Shown here in pieces: positions 1-9,237 of a stretch of 64,000 nucleotides of DNA. Position numbers and translations under genes: made by a program. The DNA is from Pigmentiphaga aceris (GTDB lineage Bacteria; Pseudomonadota; Gammaproteobacteria; Burkholderiales; Burkholderiaceae_B): the NCBI RefSeq assembly GCF_008119665.1, contig NZ_CP043046.1:1550001-1614000 (forward strand), in the 5' to 3' direction. The notes under the pieces were generated by a model that had not been told where the DNA came from, searched no databases, and saw nothing but the letters and a program-made list of their open reading frames with translations. Each line of letters begins with the position of its first letter. Position 1 is the first letter of the stretch.

Positions 1-185
1 ACGCAAAAGCGTGTGAAGCTGCAGCTCAGGCGCTTACATCGGCGTTATATACAGAGCCGCGAAGCTCCGTTCTTCATCGACAAAGTCAGCATTCGGCACG
101 GTTGAAAAAATTACATCAAATATCTACCCGCAGTTTTTTGAATAATACGCTCTAGACTTGAGGTGCTCCACTATTAGTTGGCGGG
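1..185. other. left window edge, no gene called
   Basis: No complete gene is visible. Two plus-strand frames are open from the edge, one to a TGA at 103-105 and one to a TAG near 155, so the end of a gene lying to the left could be here. Neither short peptide is recognisable. The base composition is clearly poorer in GC than the rest of the window, as in the neighbouring HNH/ATPase gene. Confidence 0.3.
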
Positions 186-1466
186 CTATCGAGTTAGTTG
201 AATTAGATCCCAAGACCGAAGGTGTGCAACGTCCTTTAAACGCAGCAATCCTTCGCGTTTTTCCAAGAGAAACTGCTCCTGCCGAGGTGGCAGGCAAAGA
301 ACGGCTTGAAACTCCTCTGCCGCGATTGTGTTGAGAAGATTCTGGTAATTAGGTTCGTCAAAATTGAACGAAATGCCATCAACCAGAAATAAAGTTAGTC
401 GCTGTTTGGCGACTTCCCGTGCCTTAGCAATGAAGAGATCAAGAATAACCTTGTCGGTACTACTCTTCGACAGTGATGAAAGCGGAAGCCATGAATTTCC
501 GTCGGAAAATTGGAGTTCAAAATGGGGCTTGCCGTTGATCTTGAATCTCAGCTGAACATCAGTGCCGTGTTCATTGTCTTCATAGCCTTGAGCTATACGA
601 TATTTACCAGGCAATAACTTCCCAACTGCCAGACTGAGAAGTGCGTGTACGGTACTGTGGTCTATATTTAGCAATCTCATCAAAAATTCGACATCGTCTT
701 CATCTGTTCGTTGCTCGGCGTCGTTCGAACTGCAAAGTATCACCTCAATATCACCCGGCGGGAGGAGGCAGGGTGTCGATCCTTCCCGTCGTCTAAAGTG
801 TCCAGCATCGATGTCAAGTTGAACGACCTTGTCTAATACATCGACCGTCGTGTATAAAACTTTGCCCGACCACGTGGGTAAATTTGATGCTGCGCGCGGT
901 CCCTGGCTTTGAGAGAGCATCCGACGAGCATTATGTGAGTTTGTGATCGAGGCCGCGAGCTCAAGGAGTACGGACTTCCCGCTGTTTGAGGGGCCGTGTA
1001 GAAGATTGAAGCGCGATAGCTTTATCTGTAGCTTTGCTGATACCGCGAATGGCAAGAGCGTGAGTTCGATGACATCGACCCAGCCTCGTGGAGACGGAAC
1101 CTGATCAACCTGCTTTCTGGCGCGTGCTTCAACCAGTTTCTTCCAATTAAACAGCTTCTCCGCCGCGAACTCTTTTCCTCCTTTCTTGTCGATCAGGTCG
1201 CCATGGACGGCGCAGCACCAGAGACCGTTCTCTGCACTCCGGATGAACGCTTCGTTTTTGCCACCACGACCTCTCGGCCCATCCTCTGATGCACTATATA
1301 TGTGCGCCGCTTTTCCCATATTTATCGCGCTAGAGTCCACTTCTGCGGGTGCAGCGGTGGAATTATTGCATCTAGGGAGCGAACATTTTCCGTTTGCGCG
1401 CTTGAATAGATCGAGGGGCACGCCGGACAGGAAATCCCATCTTTCAGGCTTCGTGTTGATACTCAT
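186..1466 (-). CDS. HNH-type nuclease domain fused to SMC/RecF-like ABC ATPase, putative defence protein
   Basis: A 426-residue protein. The first 100 residues look like an HNH nuclease of the kind seen in defence and mobile-element proteins: paired cysteines C28/C33, then AAHI (H55), NGLW (N80) and HGDLID (H88). After it comes a P-loop ATPase with Walker A GPSNSGKS (158-165), an ABC-signature-like LSKSS (332-336) directly ahead of a Walker B-like LTLFLVDG (357-364), which is the SMC/RecF order. The start is chosen at the internal ATG because GGAG sits five bases before it; an ATG nine codons upstream has no such site. GC content is visibly lower than in the genes that follow, which suggests horizontal transfer. 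A cut-and-sense role against foreign DNA is inferred. The aspartate usually followed by glutamate in Walker B is followed here by glycine, so ATP hydrolysis is uncertain. No partner gene is visible in the window. Confidence 0.6.
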   Translation of the reverse strand: MSINTKPERWDFLSGVPLDLFKRANGKCSLPRCNNSTAAPAEVDSSAINMGKAAHIYSASEDGPRGRGGKNEAFIRSAENGLWCCAVHGDLIDKKGGKEFAAEKLFNWKKLVEARARKQVDQVPSPRGWVDVIELTLLPFAVSAKLQIKLSRFNLLHGPSNSGKSVLLELAASITNSHNARRMLSQSQGPRAASNLPTWSGKVLYTTVDVLDKVVQLDIDAGHFRRREGSTPCLLPPGDIEVILCSSNDAEQRTDEDDVEFLMRLLNIDHSTVHALLSLAVGKLLPGKYRIAQGYEDNEHGTDVQLRFKINGKPHFELQFSDGNSWLPLSSLSKSSTDKVILDLFIAKAREVAKQRLTLFLVDGISFNFDEPNYQNLLNTIAAEEFQAVLCLPPRQEQFLLEKREGLLRLKDVAHLRSWDLIQLTR

Positions 1467-1598
1467 ACTTTCTCCATTAATCCTGGCAGCCATTAGTAAC
1501 TGCTGTGCGAGCTCGCCTCAAGTTTCCAAAGCGAGATTATTTGAGAGCTGACAATTGTTTGTTCAGCATGTAGGGCAATGGAACATTGCTTCGTTAGT

Positions 1599-1639
1599 GC
1601 TAAAACTGACCATCATCCTTAAGCTGTCGGCTAAAACTG
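1599..1639. repeat. short direct repeat GCTAAAACTG, two copies
   Basis: GCTAAAACTG occurs at 1599-1608 and again at 1630-1639, 31 bp apart on the same strand, in the 282-bp gap between the HNH/ATPase gene and the SWIM gene. Such pairs are common at transposon ends, but no transposase and no second end are visible, so this is only a possible scar of a mobile element. Confidence 0.3.
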
Positions 1640-1748
1640 GTATGGGTCAGCAGCTTCTGGCGATATCAGCACTACCCTGATGCAGAGCGAAACTAACTTT
1701 CATCGGAACTGATTCTTTGCGCTGAGTCGGTTTGCCGTCAACCAAAGT

Positions 1749-3875
1749 TCAGCGAATGGCTTGAATGAAACACGCTACGTTACCGAAGCTTGCCGGACCG
1801 TTGGGACCAGAGTCGCTCGTATTTGAGCTCGTCGACCAGTTCGATAGATAATCTGCGCCCTGGCGATAACCGGCTTCGTTAAGGCTTTCTGCGACAGTTC
1901 GGGCATGGTGCCGCACGCCCGCGTTGTTTGGTCCAGTACGGCGACCTACGTGCACTGCTCCGGCGAGCAGTTGCAAAGCCTGCTCTAGCGGTGTGGCAGC
2001 GGCGTTTTCGTGGTGGGGAAGGGAATTTGAGGCAGCGCCTGCTGGTACCGCCTCCAGATCCGGCACCAGCAGCCGGTCCGCCATTATCAACCACGGGTCG
2101 CAGATCAAGTTGTCGCTTTCCACGTACACCGGGCCGACGATGCGACGCAGTTTGCCGTATTGGCCGCTTAACGCCCTCGTGAGAGCTTCCAGTGCTTGGG
2201 GGGCTACCGCATCGTAACGCCGCTGCAGACGTAGTACACCTCCTTCGTTGGTCAACTGTACTGCCCCATGCCAACACTGTCCTCCCTCAGCCAGCGCCTG
2301 TCCAAGCACTTCCTCAATCTCAAACACCCGAACATCGCCGGTCGCATCATGCCGACGTACAAAAGCCGGTGGACGTGCGGACAGCGTTTCGATCAGCTCA
2401 TCGACATTCGCAACCATTAAGGGCGCACGCAATGCGGCGTTGCCGTCGTAGGGCATGGTTTGAGTCAACCCGCCACGCTGGCTACCCAGCACCAGCCTGC
2501 CGTCCACACGACGTTTTCCCGAACTGGTCAGAATCTGCCCGTGCGCGGCCGCAGACAACGACATGCCTGAAGAAAACTGGCGTTGCGCCAGCACCGCAGT
2601 GGAAGGCAACTTGGTGTCACGCGCCTGCGTAATACGACGCTCCAACACCATCACCGCACCAGTATCTAAGTCAGCCAACATCACACTGGCATCGACCTGC
2701 CCAGCATCACCGCGCAGGCGTGCGCCCAAAGAAACCAAGCGGGTGCGGCTCATTGCGGTTTCCAGCGATTCGCCGATACCTAACGCCACGCGTGGATCAG
2801 TCGTACGAGTGCGGGCGTAAAGCTCGGTGGCGTACTGCAATGCCAGCATTTCGTTGTGACGCGCGCTGCGGGCGGCGTAGGCGTCGATCTGTTGGGACAA
2901 GCCGTCCAGCGCAAGCAGGTATTGCACTGCCCCCAGCGTAGTAGCTGCGGCGCGGGCGTCGGCCAGGGGTTGGGCGAAGGCGTCGGGGCCGCTGCTCAGG
3001 CCTACGTCCAACAGTCTGGCCAGCAGGGCATCGCCTGCGACGCGCAGTGCGTCCAGGCGAGCTTCGGTTTTGGCGTCGAGCTGATTCCCGACCTGGGTGT
3101 CGTTTGCCCCTGTGCCGGAATCAATCGGCTCAAGACGCGTTTCTGTCGCGCCGCGTGCCTGCTTGAACGCCTGGATCGCCAGCGCAACGTGTACACAGTT
3201 TCCCCCCGCCACGCAGTCGCAGCGGGCGTAGGCCAGTACGTGCGGCACCAGGAAGCGCACGGTGGCCATGGGCAGGTGTGCGGCGGGGATCGCGCCTTGT
3301 TCCAGGCGCACGTCCAGCCGGGCGGCGCGTAGCCGTGTCAGTTCGGTACGCAAGGGGGCGGACAGCGACGCAGTGAATGCGTCGGCGTCCAGCTCCGCTG
3401 GGTCCCAAGCGGCACGGGCCGCAGGCGAGGTGGTGCCAGAAGTGTTTTTGCGCGCGTCTTGGTCAGGCGCTGTACTCGTACTGCTGCCAGTCGCTGTGCC
3501 TGCGTCTTGGCCCGCCTCGGTTCCTGCATCCTGGCCGGCGCTTGTCGCTGCGTTCGTGCTTGTGCTCGCAGCGGTCTCAACGTCAGCACCACCGCCCGCA
3601 CTCTGCTGCGCCTGATACGCCAGCACCAGCGTCACCCGATGACGACAAACACCACTCGCCGGGCAGGTGCACGTTGCATCGATCAGGCTGCGATCAGGTG
3701 CGAGCTTTGTCACCGTGCCGTCGGCAAAGTCGGCCTGAACCGAACCGTCGTCGCTCACCGTGATCGTGGGTGCCTTGCCCTCGGCCACATCACGTCGGCC
3801 GCGCTTGACCAAGCCTACATTCGCCAACTGCGCGAGCCCATCGTCACTCAAGGCGAGCAGATCGTGGCGGATCAT
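1749..3875 (-). CDS. double SWIM zinc-motif protein, YehQ-like
   Basis: A 708-residue protein with two SWIM zinc motifs of form CxCx5CxH: C69/C71/C77/H79 and C219/C221/C227/H229. A low-complexity linker rich in Ala, Gly, Gln, Asp and Thr (about 90-150) separates them. SWIM motifs bind zinc and mediate contacts with DNA or protein. E. coli YehQ is the likely counterpart, last gene of the yeh locus as here. The start at 3875 is preferred because MIRHDLLAL fits the usual N-terminus of this family. An in-frame TTG at 4022 would overlap the VWA gene and add 49 unlikely residues. No strong ribosome site is seen at 3875. It is the last gene of the MoxR/VWA set. The biochemical function is unknown. 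Confidence 0.7.
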   Translation of the reverse strand: MIRHDLLALSDDGLAQLANVGLVKRGRRDVAEGKAPTITVSDDGSVQADFADGTVTKLAPDRSLIDATCTCPASGVCRHRVTLVLAYQAQQSAGGGADVETAASTSTNAATSAGQDAGTEAGQDAGTATGSSTSTAPDQDARKNTSGTTSPAARAAWDPAELDADAFTASLSAPLRTELTRLRAARLDVRLEQGAIPAAHLPMATVRFLVPHVLAYARCDCVAGGNCVHVALAIQAFKQARGATETRLEPIDSGTGANDTQVGNQLDAKTEARLDALRVAGDALLARLLDVGLSSGPDAFAQPLADARAAATTLGAVQYLLALDGLSQQIDAYAARSARHNEMLALQYATELYARTRTTDPRVALGIGESLETAMSRTRLVSLGARLRGDAGQVDASVMLADLDTGAVMVLERRITQARDTKLPSTAVLAQRQFSSGMSLSAAAHGQILTSSGKRRVDGRLVLGSQRGGLTQTMPYDGNAALRAPLMVANVDELIETLSARPPAFVRRHDATGDVRVFEIEEVLGQALAEGGQCWHGAVQLTNEGGVLRLQRRYDAVAPQALEALTRALSGQYGKLRRIVGPVYVESDNLICDPWLIMADRLLVPDLEAVPAGAASNSLPHHENAAATPLEQALQLLAGAVHVGRRTGPNNAGVRHHARTVAESLNEAGYRQGADYLSNWSTSSNTSDSGPNGPASFGNVACFIQAIR

Positions 3876-4011
3876 GGGTTGTGCGTCCGAGTGCTCAGGG
3901 ACGCATTGCCTGCGAGCATGTTCGCCGGCCGTTTGCCTGCAGACGCTTGGTTCACAGTCCAATCTCGTGCAGTCTGCATCGCAGCGCACAGCTTCATTGT
4001 CGTCGTATCCA

Positions 4012-5154
4012 TCACTGTCCAATCTTCTCCGCCAACCATCCGGCCAATTCCCCCGGCGTCATCGCACCGACTTCCGCGCCCGCTGCCACCAGCCGATTCG
4101 CCATGTCCCGGTCATAAGCAGGATTGGCATCCGCATCCAGCGCGGCAAGCCCCAGCACCAAGCTGCGCTGGCTGGTCAGCGCACGCACGCGTTGGACCAG
4201 CATCTGTTCACTCGCGCCTTCATAAAAGTCGCTGATCAACACCACAATCGCACGCTCGGGGGTTTCGACCAGACTCGCGCCGTATCCCACCGCTTGCTGA
4301 ATATCGGTACCGCCACCCAGCTGCACTTTCATCAGTAGTTCACATGGGTCTTCCACATCCTTGGTCAGATCGACCACCTGGGTATCAAAGGCCACCAAGT
4401 GAGTTCGTATCCCAGGAAGGTTCCACAGGCATGCCGCGGTGACCGACGCATGAATCACCGAGCTGACCATTGACCCGCTCTGGTCCACCAGCAGAATGAC
4501 CTGCCACGGCCGCAGGTGCCGCTGCGACCGCGCGAAGAAGTGCACGCGTTCGACGGTGACGCGTTTGTTCACGGGGTCGTAGTTGCGCAGGTTGTCGCGC
4601 AGGGTGCGGCGTAAATCCAGGTTACGAGCACTACGCAGTCGTGTATGCCGACGACGGTCCAAGGTGCCTGAGAATGCGACCGCCATGTCTTTGGCCAGTT
4701 TCTCCATCAGCTTGCGAACGACCTCGGCAACCAACTGCCGCGCCAGTTGCAGAATGTCTGGCGACATCAAATGCTTGGTGCGCAACACCGCGCGCAGCAG
4801 GGTTTCGTTGGGCTCGGCGCGTTTCAGTACGTCGGGGTTGGTCACGACGTCATCGATGGCAAAGCGTTCGATGGCGTCGCGTTCCAGGCGTTCGATGGTT
4901 TCTTTGGGGAACAGGCGATGGATTTCGTTGATCCAGTCTGGCGTGCTCAGCCGCGAGCCTTCGCGGCCACCTTGTCGGCGCAGGTTGCGTTCGTCCTGAC
5001 CCTCGCCGCGCTGGTATAGCCAGTCCAGCGAGGCGTCCATGGCAAGTGCGTCACTGCTTAGCGTGCAGCCGGCGGCGCTGCATGCGCCGTCGGCTGACTC
5101 GCCCAGAATCAGGCGCCAGCGGGTCAGCGTGTCGAGTGCGGGTGGGGTGCTCAT
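4012..5154 (-). CDS. VWA-domain protein, YehP-like
   Basis: A 380-residue protein with a C-terminal von Willebrand A domain. The metal-binding MIDAS is intact: DQSGS (D224, S226, S228), then GGGTD and LISDF further on. The first 200 residues are helical and charged, as in CoxE/YehP-type proteins. Soluble VWA proteins encoded beside MoxR ATPases act as partners of that ATPase in metal insertion or remodelling of large protein complexes. That is family knowledge; the client here is unknown, and the adjacent WGR/DUF4132 proteins are the obvious candidates. The start lies 7 bases after the stop of the upstream WGR gene with no clear Shine-Dalgarno site, so translation is probably coupled. Length matches E. 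coli YehP (about 378 residues). Confidence 0.8.
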   Translation of the reverse strand: MSTPPALDTLTRWRLILGESADGACSAAGCTLSSDALAMDASLDWLYQRGEGQDERNLRRQGGREGSRLSTPDWINEIHRLFPKETIERLERDAIERFAIDDVVTNPDVLKRAEPNETLLRAVLRTKHLMSPDILQLARQLVAEVVRKLMEKLAKDMAVAFSGTLDRRRHTRLRSARNLDLRRTLRDNLRNYDPVNKRVTVERVHFFARSQRHLRPWQVILLVDQSGSMVSSVIHASVTAACLWNLPGIRTHLVAFDTQVVDLTKDVEDPCELLMKVQLGGGTDIQQAVGYGASLVETPERAIVVLISDFYEGASEQMLVQRVRALTSQRSLVLGLAALDADANPAYDRDMANRLVAAGAEVGAMTPGELAGWLAEKIGQ

Positions 5155-5161
5155 GGGGTGC

Positions 5162-8100
5162 TCACGTGCTTGCGCTGCTCGCTACCAGGCTTGGCACGCG
5201 CAGCAATTCGCTGATGCTGATGGGGTCCAGTTCACCAAAGGTGCGGCTAACTTTTTTGTTGCCTGAGCCTGAACCCCACGGGTCACCCAGCCCCAGGGTG
5301 CCCATTTTCTGGGTCTTGGGTTCGTACTCGGCGGCACCGGCGTAAATGCCCTCAGATATATGCATGTACACCTCACCTGGCTTGCCGTCGCTGAAGGTCA
5401 CGGGGCGTTCCAGCCAGACCGACACGCCGCCGTCTTGCGGTGAACCGATGTTCCATCCGCGTGTGCTCATGCCGCGCAGGCGGGTGGTTTCCACCTCGGA
5501 CTCGGCGAAGCGCGTAAGCGTGTGCAGCTCCCGTTCCTGGTCTTCCAGCGCGTAGGTTTCGCGGGACAGTTGCATAAAGGGCTGGGCGATTTCATAGTCC
5601 CCGAATACCGTGCCCCAGGCGGCGCGCGTGTCGGCATCCAGGTGCAGCGGGTGTACCAAGCCGATGCGGCTGCTTGCGTCTTCGGACAGGTCCACGTCAA
5701 GCGGGTCGTCGTTTACGTCTGCGGCCGACAGGTCTTCCGTCACGCGGAACACTTGGGTAGGCAGGCTGCGTGCATCGTCGTCGGCAAATACGCCCCACAC
5801 CAGGCGTTGCGTCAGGTGGCGGATCAAGGGGTGCGTCGCAAAGAAGGCATCGAACACGCTGGGTTTTACGCGGCGGGAATTGGCCAGCATGGATTCCAGT
5901 CGGGTGATCTGCAAGGACGCCACCGCACGCGCGTCTTTCTTCAGGGCGGACCATGTGGCGCTGGCCTGTTTGGACAGTTCCTCGTCGTCTGATTTGTTGG
6001 GCTTGGGCAGGTCTTTCAGGCGACGGCCTTCGGCGTCTTTCACCCAGGGCTTCAGGAATTCGTCGAAGCCTACGCGGAATTTGCGTTCGCCAAAGTCCAG
6101 GTCCATGCCGCCGCGTTCGTCCAGGTTCAGGTCGGGTGCAAGGCGGTCGGCAAGTTCTTCCGGCGTCAGGTCGCGGGCTTCGGCGATGACTGCAATTTTC
6201 TCGCGGGCTTTTTCCTGCAAGCCTTTGAACTTCAGTTTTTCTGCGATGCCGTTCAGGTTCATCAGCGCCACGTCGGTGCCAATGTCGGCCAGCACGTCCA
6301 GGCCGGTCACGGCGCGGGCATGTGCCGCTTCACCCGGCCATTTGCGGATCAGTTTGGTCAGCCTGCGTGCGCATTCGTCGTCGCCCAGCCAACCCACGCC
6401 GCGTAGCGCCCAGTTTTCCTTGGCGACAGCACCTTCGGACATCCAGGTCGAGAACACATCCCATGCGAAAGCAGCTGCGCTGTCGCGGGTCAATTCTTCA
6501 CGCACGCGCGCCACGCCCACGTACTGCTCGCCCGCTGCGCCCAGCATCAGCATCTCGCCCAGACCAAGCACGGCGTCGTCGGTCAGGGCACCGCTGCCGT
6601 CGGCCAACATGGGGCGCGACAGCACGGCGGGTTGGAACCAGTTGGGCAGTTTGGGTGGTTTGGATGGCACGTTGTCGGCAGCGTCGCGCGCAAGAATTTC
6701 GGCGACGGCATCGACCACACCGGGTTCTGCAGCCGCGTAGGCGGCGACGGCTTCGTCAATGGCTGCGCGGCCATCTTCTGTGTCAAACGCGTACCAGCGC
6801 AGCGTGTACTCGGCGACTTCCCGTGCTTCCCGTGCCTGGCTGGTTTTACCAACGGCGTCGGGAATCAAGCGCATCAACGCGGTGTGACGATGGCGGCGCA
6901 GCCAGGGCACGGCCAGCGCATGTGCCTTCTTCAATTTGGCCAATGCACGCGCGGCATGCGGCGCGATGTGTGCGCTGTCTACTGGCAAGGCCAGTTCCAG
7001 CATGCCCAGCGGGTCGCTGCCGACCAATGCCGCCATGCCGGGCGCGGCGCGTTCACCAAAGCGCTTGAACATCCGTGCGACGGTGGGTTCCCACGTCACA
7101 TAGCATTCCAGCGCTACCGTTGACAGTTCCCACAGAGCAAGCGTCAGCGTCTCGTGGTGAGTGGGCAGCGTGTCGTAAAGCTTCGCGTACTCGGTGCTGC
7201 TGATGTAGGTGTTGGCGGCGCGTGCTGCGCTTAAACGCTGCGTCAGCCACGTCACCCATTCTTCCCCCGACAATTCATCCACGGCGGGCAGGGGGGCGGC
7301 CGTGGGCGGCATGGGACGCCAGTTGGACTGCTTGCCACCTTCGGTGGCGTGTATGAAATCGCCAAGCTTGTCCAGGGTGTCGATCAGCGGCTTGGTTCGC
7401 GGCGGCATCTCGTCGCTGAGTTCGCCTTCGCTGTACACGAACGGCGTGGCAATCGGCTTGAGCGCAAGCACGGGTACCAGCTTGCCGCCCTTGCGGGCCG
7501 GGTTGCGCCAGGGGGCCTTGCGCAACAGGGCGGGGATGGCCTCGTCCGGTGCGGTAGCCGCATTACCGGCACTCAGGCGTTCGTCCAGGGTGGTAATGTC
7601 TTTCTCGCTCAGACCGTCGGCCCATTGGCGCACGGTCTGCTCACCGAATTTCGCAATCAATTCTGCCAGGCGGACTTTGATGGCAGGTTCGTCACGATGC
7701 TTGGTGGCCAGGCGCAGCAATTGCCGGAAGGTCCACACCGGGTAGGCCTTGCTGGCGGCATCTACGGCAGTGCGAATCCAGCGCTCGTGGAAGTAGGGCA
7801 GCAGCAAGCCCATCGCCTCGTCGTCGCGTGTTTCCAGCATGGCGCGCGCTGCCGTGGTGCGCCATGCTTCGGTTGCGTATTCCAGCAGCCAGTTCAGCGT
7901 GGACAGTGGCGATTCGTTGTAGTGGCGGCCAACCGCCATGGCGGTCGCCGCGATGCTTTCCAGCGAGGTCAGGGCATAGCGGTAGGTCAGGGTGTAGGGG
8001 CGCGTCTGGTGCCACTGCGCTGCCGCAGCCGGCGGCGCATCGATAATCAGCGGAAGCAGCGGCGATTGCGCAGGCACATCGGCACCCGCAGCCTGGGCTG

Positions 8101-9172
8101 CCTCTACCTGTGCCAGGGGCTTGAGTAGATGATCGCCGGGTCGGTCGTCGGCAAAGATGAACGCGTAGAACACACCATCGTCGGGGTCGGCCTGCGCGAG
8201 GTCCTGGGCGGCACGAAGCGCAGCGTCGTAGTCGGCTTCATCGGGCGTGGCGGGAAACGCCTGGCGCATGGCCAGGGTGAATGGCTGGGCCCAGGCGAAA
8301 TCCTGATAGCTTTGCTTGGGCTTTGCCGGTCGCGTCTGCTGCACGACGTCGATCATGGCCCGCGCACCCACGCTGGCGATGCCCAGCCGTACCAGGGCCG
8401 ACAAGCCGCCCAGGTAGTTCTCGAAGCGCCCTGTATAGAACATGCCGCCACGGCTGGTGATGTCATCCCACACGCGGCATGCATCGCGCTGCAAGGCGGT
8501 GATGGTCGCCAGATCGAAGGTCGGCGGGCTGTCCTTATCAATAGCTTTAAGGCGTTGCAGCTCGGTCGGTCGCTTCGAGCTTGACGCTTCGATGTCGGCA
8601 ATGTGTTTGCAAAAGGTCTTCCACTCTGCAGCCGCATCAATGGCTGGGCCAGGACGGCTGCGCGTGGTCAGTGCCTCGGCAGAAAACAGTACACCGTGGC
8701 GAGCGCATTCTTCTGCGAACGCAGTGGATGCATCTGTCGTTGCTGCGTCGGATTGGTCTTTCTGGCTGGTTGGCGCAGGCGCGCTGGACTTCTCAGCGGC
8801 GGCACTGTTGCTGTTCGTTTGCGCCACGGTAGAGGCAGCAGCGGCGTCTACTTTCTCACTGGTCGATGGCGATTCGCTGGCTGCGGGGGTAGCCATCGTC
8901 GCTGCCTTCTCCACCTTCGGTTTGGCAACGACAGGCGCACTGGCAGCCGGCACCGGGCTGGGCCCGCTTCCGGTCAGCGCATAGCCCTTGCCGGTCTTTT
9001 CCTTGACCAGTTTCAGCTTTTCTTTTTCCGCCGCAGCGGCATCGGCAAACTGTTTGTCTTTGGTCTGGCCATTGGTGCCGATGCGGCCAAAACGCACGGT
9101 TACGGTGTCGCCAGTAACCGAGACTTCCCAGAATTTCGATGCACTGCCTTCAACCAGTTCGTAGCGTTCCAT
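5162..9172 (-). CDS. WGR/DUF4132 giant protein, copy A (YehI-like)
   Basis: A 1,336-residue protein, third and last of three tandem paralogues in transcription order. It has an N-terminal WGR domain (about 1-70; core VRFGRIGTNGQ), a low-complexity Ala/Ser/Thr linker (about 75-165), a long helical-repeat-like middle, and a C-terminal DUF4132 region (about 1000-1200). WGR domains occur in PARPs and other nucleic-acid-linked proteins, while DUF4132 has no known activity. E. coli YehI (MolR family) has the same build. The start at 9172 is chosen because all three copies then begin MERYELVEGS; a start 18 codons upstream breaks this match. The WGR and DUF4132 parts are nearly identical to the other copies, while the linker and the part up to about residue 600 differ. 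It lies 65 bp after copy B and 7 bp before the VWA gene. Confidence 0.75.
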   Translation of the reverse strand: MERYELVEGSASKFWEVSVTGDTVTVRFGRIGTNGQTKDKQFADAAAAEKEKLKLVKEKTGKGYALTGSGPSPVPAASAPVVAKPKVEKAATMATPAASESPSTSEKVDAAAASTVAQTNSNSAAAEKSSAPAPTSQKDQSDAATTDASTAFAEECARHGVLFSAEALTTRSRPGPAIDAAAEWKTFCKHIADIEASSSKRPTELQRLKAIDKDSPPTFDLATITALQRDACRVWDDITSRGGMFYTGRFENYLGGLSALVRLGIASVGARAMIDVVQQTRPAKPKQSYQDFAWAQPFTLAMRQAFPATPDEADYDAALRAAQDLAQADPDDGVFYAFIFADDRPGDHLLKPLAQVEAAQAAGADVPAQSPLLPLIIDAPPAAAAQWHQTRPYTLTYRYALTSLESIAATAMAVGRHYNESPLSTLNWLLEYATEAWRTTAARAMLETRDDEAMGLLLPYFHERWIRTAVDAASKAYPVWTFRQLLRLATKHRDEPAIKVRLAELIAKFGEQTVRQWADGLSEKDITTLDERLSAGNAATAPDEAIPALLRKAPWRNPARKGGKLVPVLALKPIATPFVYSEGELSDEMPPRTKPLIDTLDKLGDFIHATEGGKQSNWRPMPPTAAPLPAVDELSGEEWVTWLTQRLSAARAANTYISSTEYAKLYDTLPTHHETLTLALWELSTVALECYVTWEPTVARMFKRFGERAAPGMAALVGSDPLGMLELALPVDSAHIAPHAARALAKLKKAHALAVPWLRRHRHTALMRLIPDAVGKTSQAREAREVAEYTLRWYAFDTEDGRAAIDEAVAAYAAAEPGVVDAVAEILARDAADNVPSKPPKLPNWFQPAVLSRPMLADGSGALTDDAVLGLGEMLMLGAAGEQYVGVARVREELTRDSAAAFAWDVFSTWMSEGAVAKENWALRGVGWLGDDECARRLTKLIRKWPGEAAHARAVTGLDVLADIGTDVALMNLNGIAEKLKFKGLQEKAREKIAVIAEARDLTPEELADRLAPDLNLDERGGMDLDFGERKFRVGFDEFLKPWVKDAEGRRLKDLPKPNKSDDEELSKQASATWSALKKDARAVASLQITRLESMLANSRRVKPSVFDAFFATHPLIRHLTQRLVWGVFADDDARSLPTQVFRVTEDLSAADVNDDPLDVDLSEDASSRIGLVHPLHLDADTRAAWGTVFGDYEIAQPFMQLSRETYALEDQERELHTLTRFAESEVETTRLRGMSTRGWNIGSPQDGGVSVWLERPVTFSDGKPGEVYMHISEGIYAGAAEYEPKTQKMGTLGLGDPWGSGSGNKKVSRTFGELDPISISELLRVPSLVASSAST

Positions 9173-9237
9173 GTGGTGCAAGTTTCCTATTCTTAAACTA
9201 AGTAGAGCGTCGTGTTGCAGGTTCAAGCCGCGGGTGC

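Noticed and set aside
3876..4022. Upstream TTG start of the SWIM gene
   Set aside because: It overlaps the VWA gene and adds 49 residues not fitting the family; the ATG at 3875 gives the usual N-terminus.
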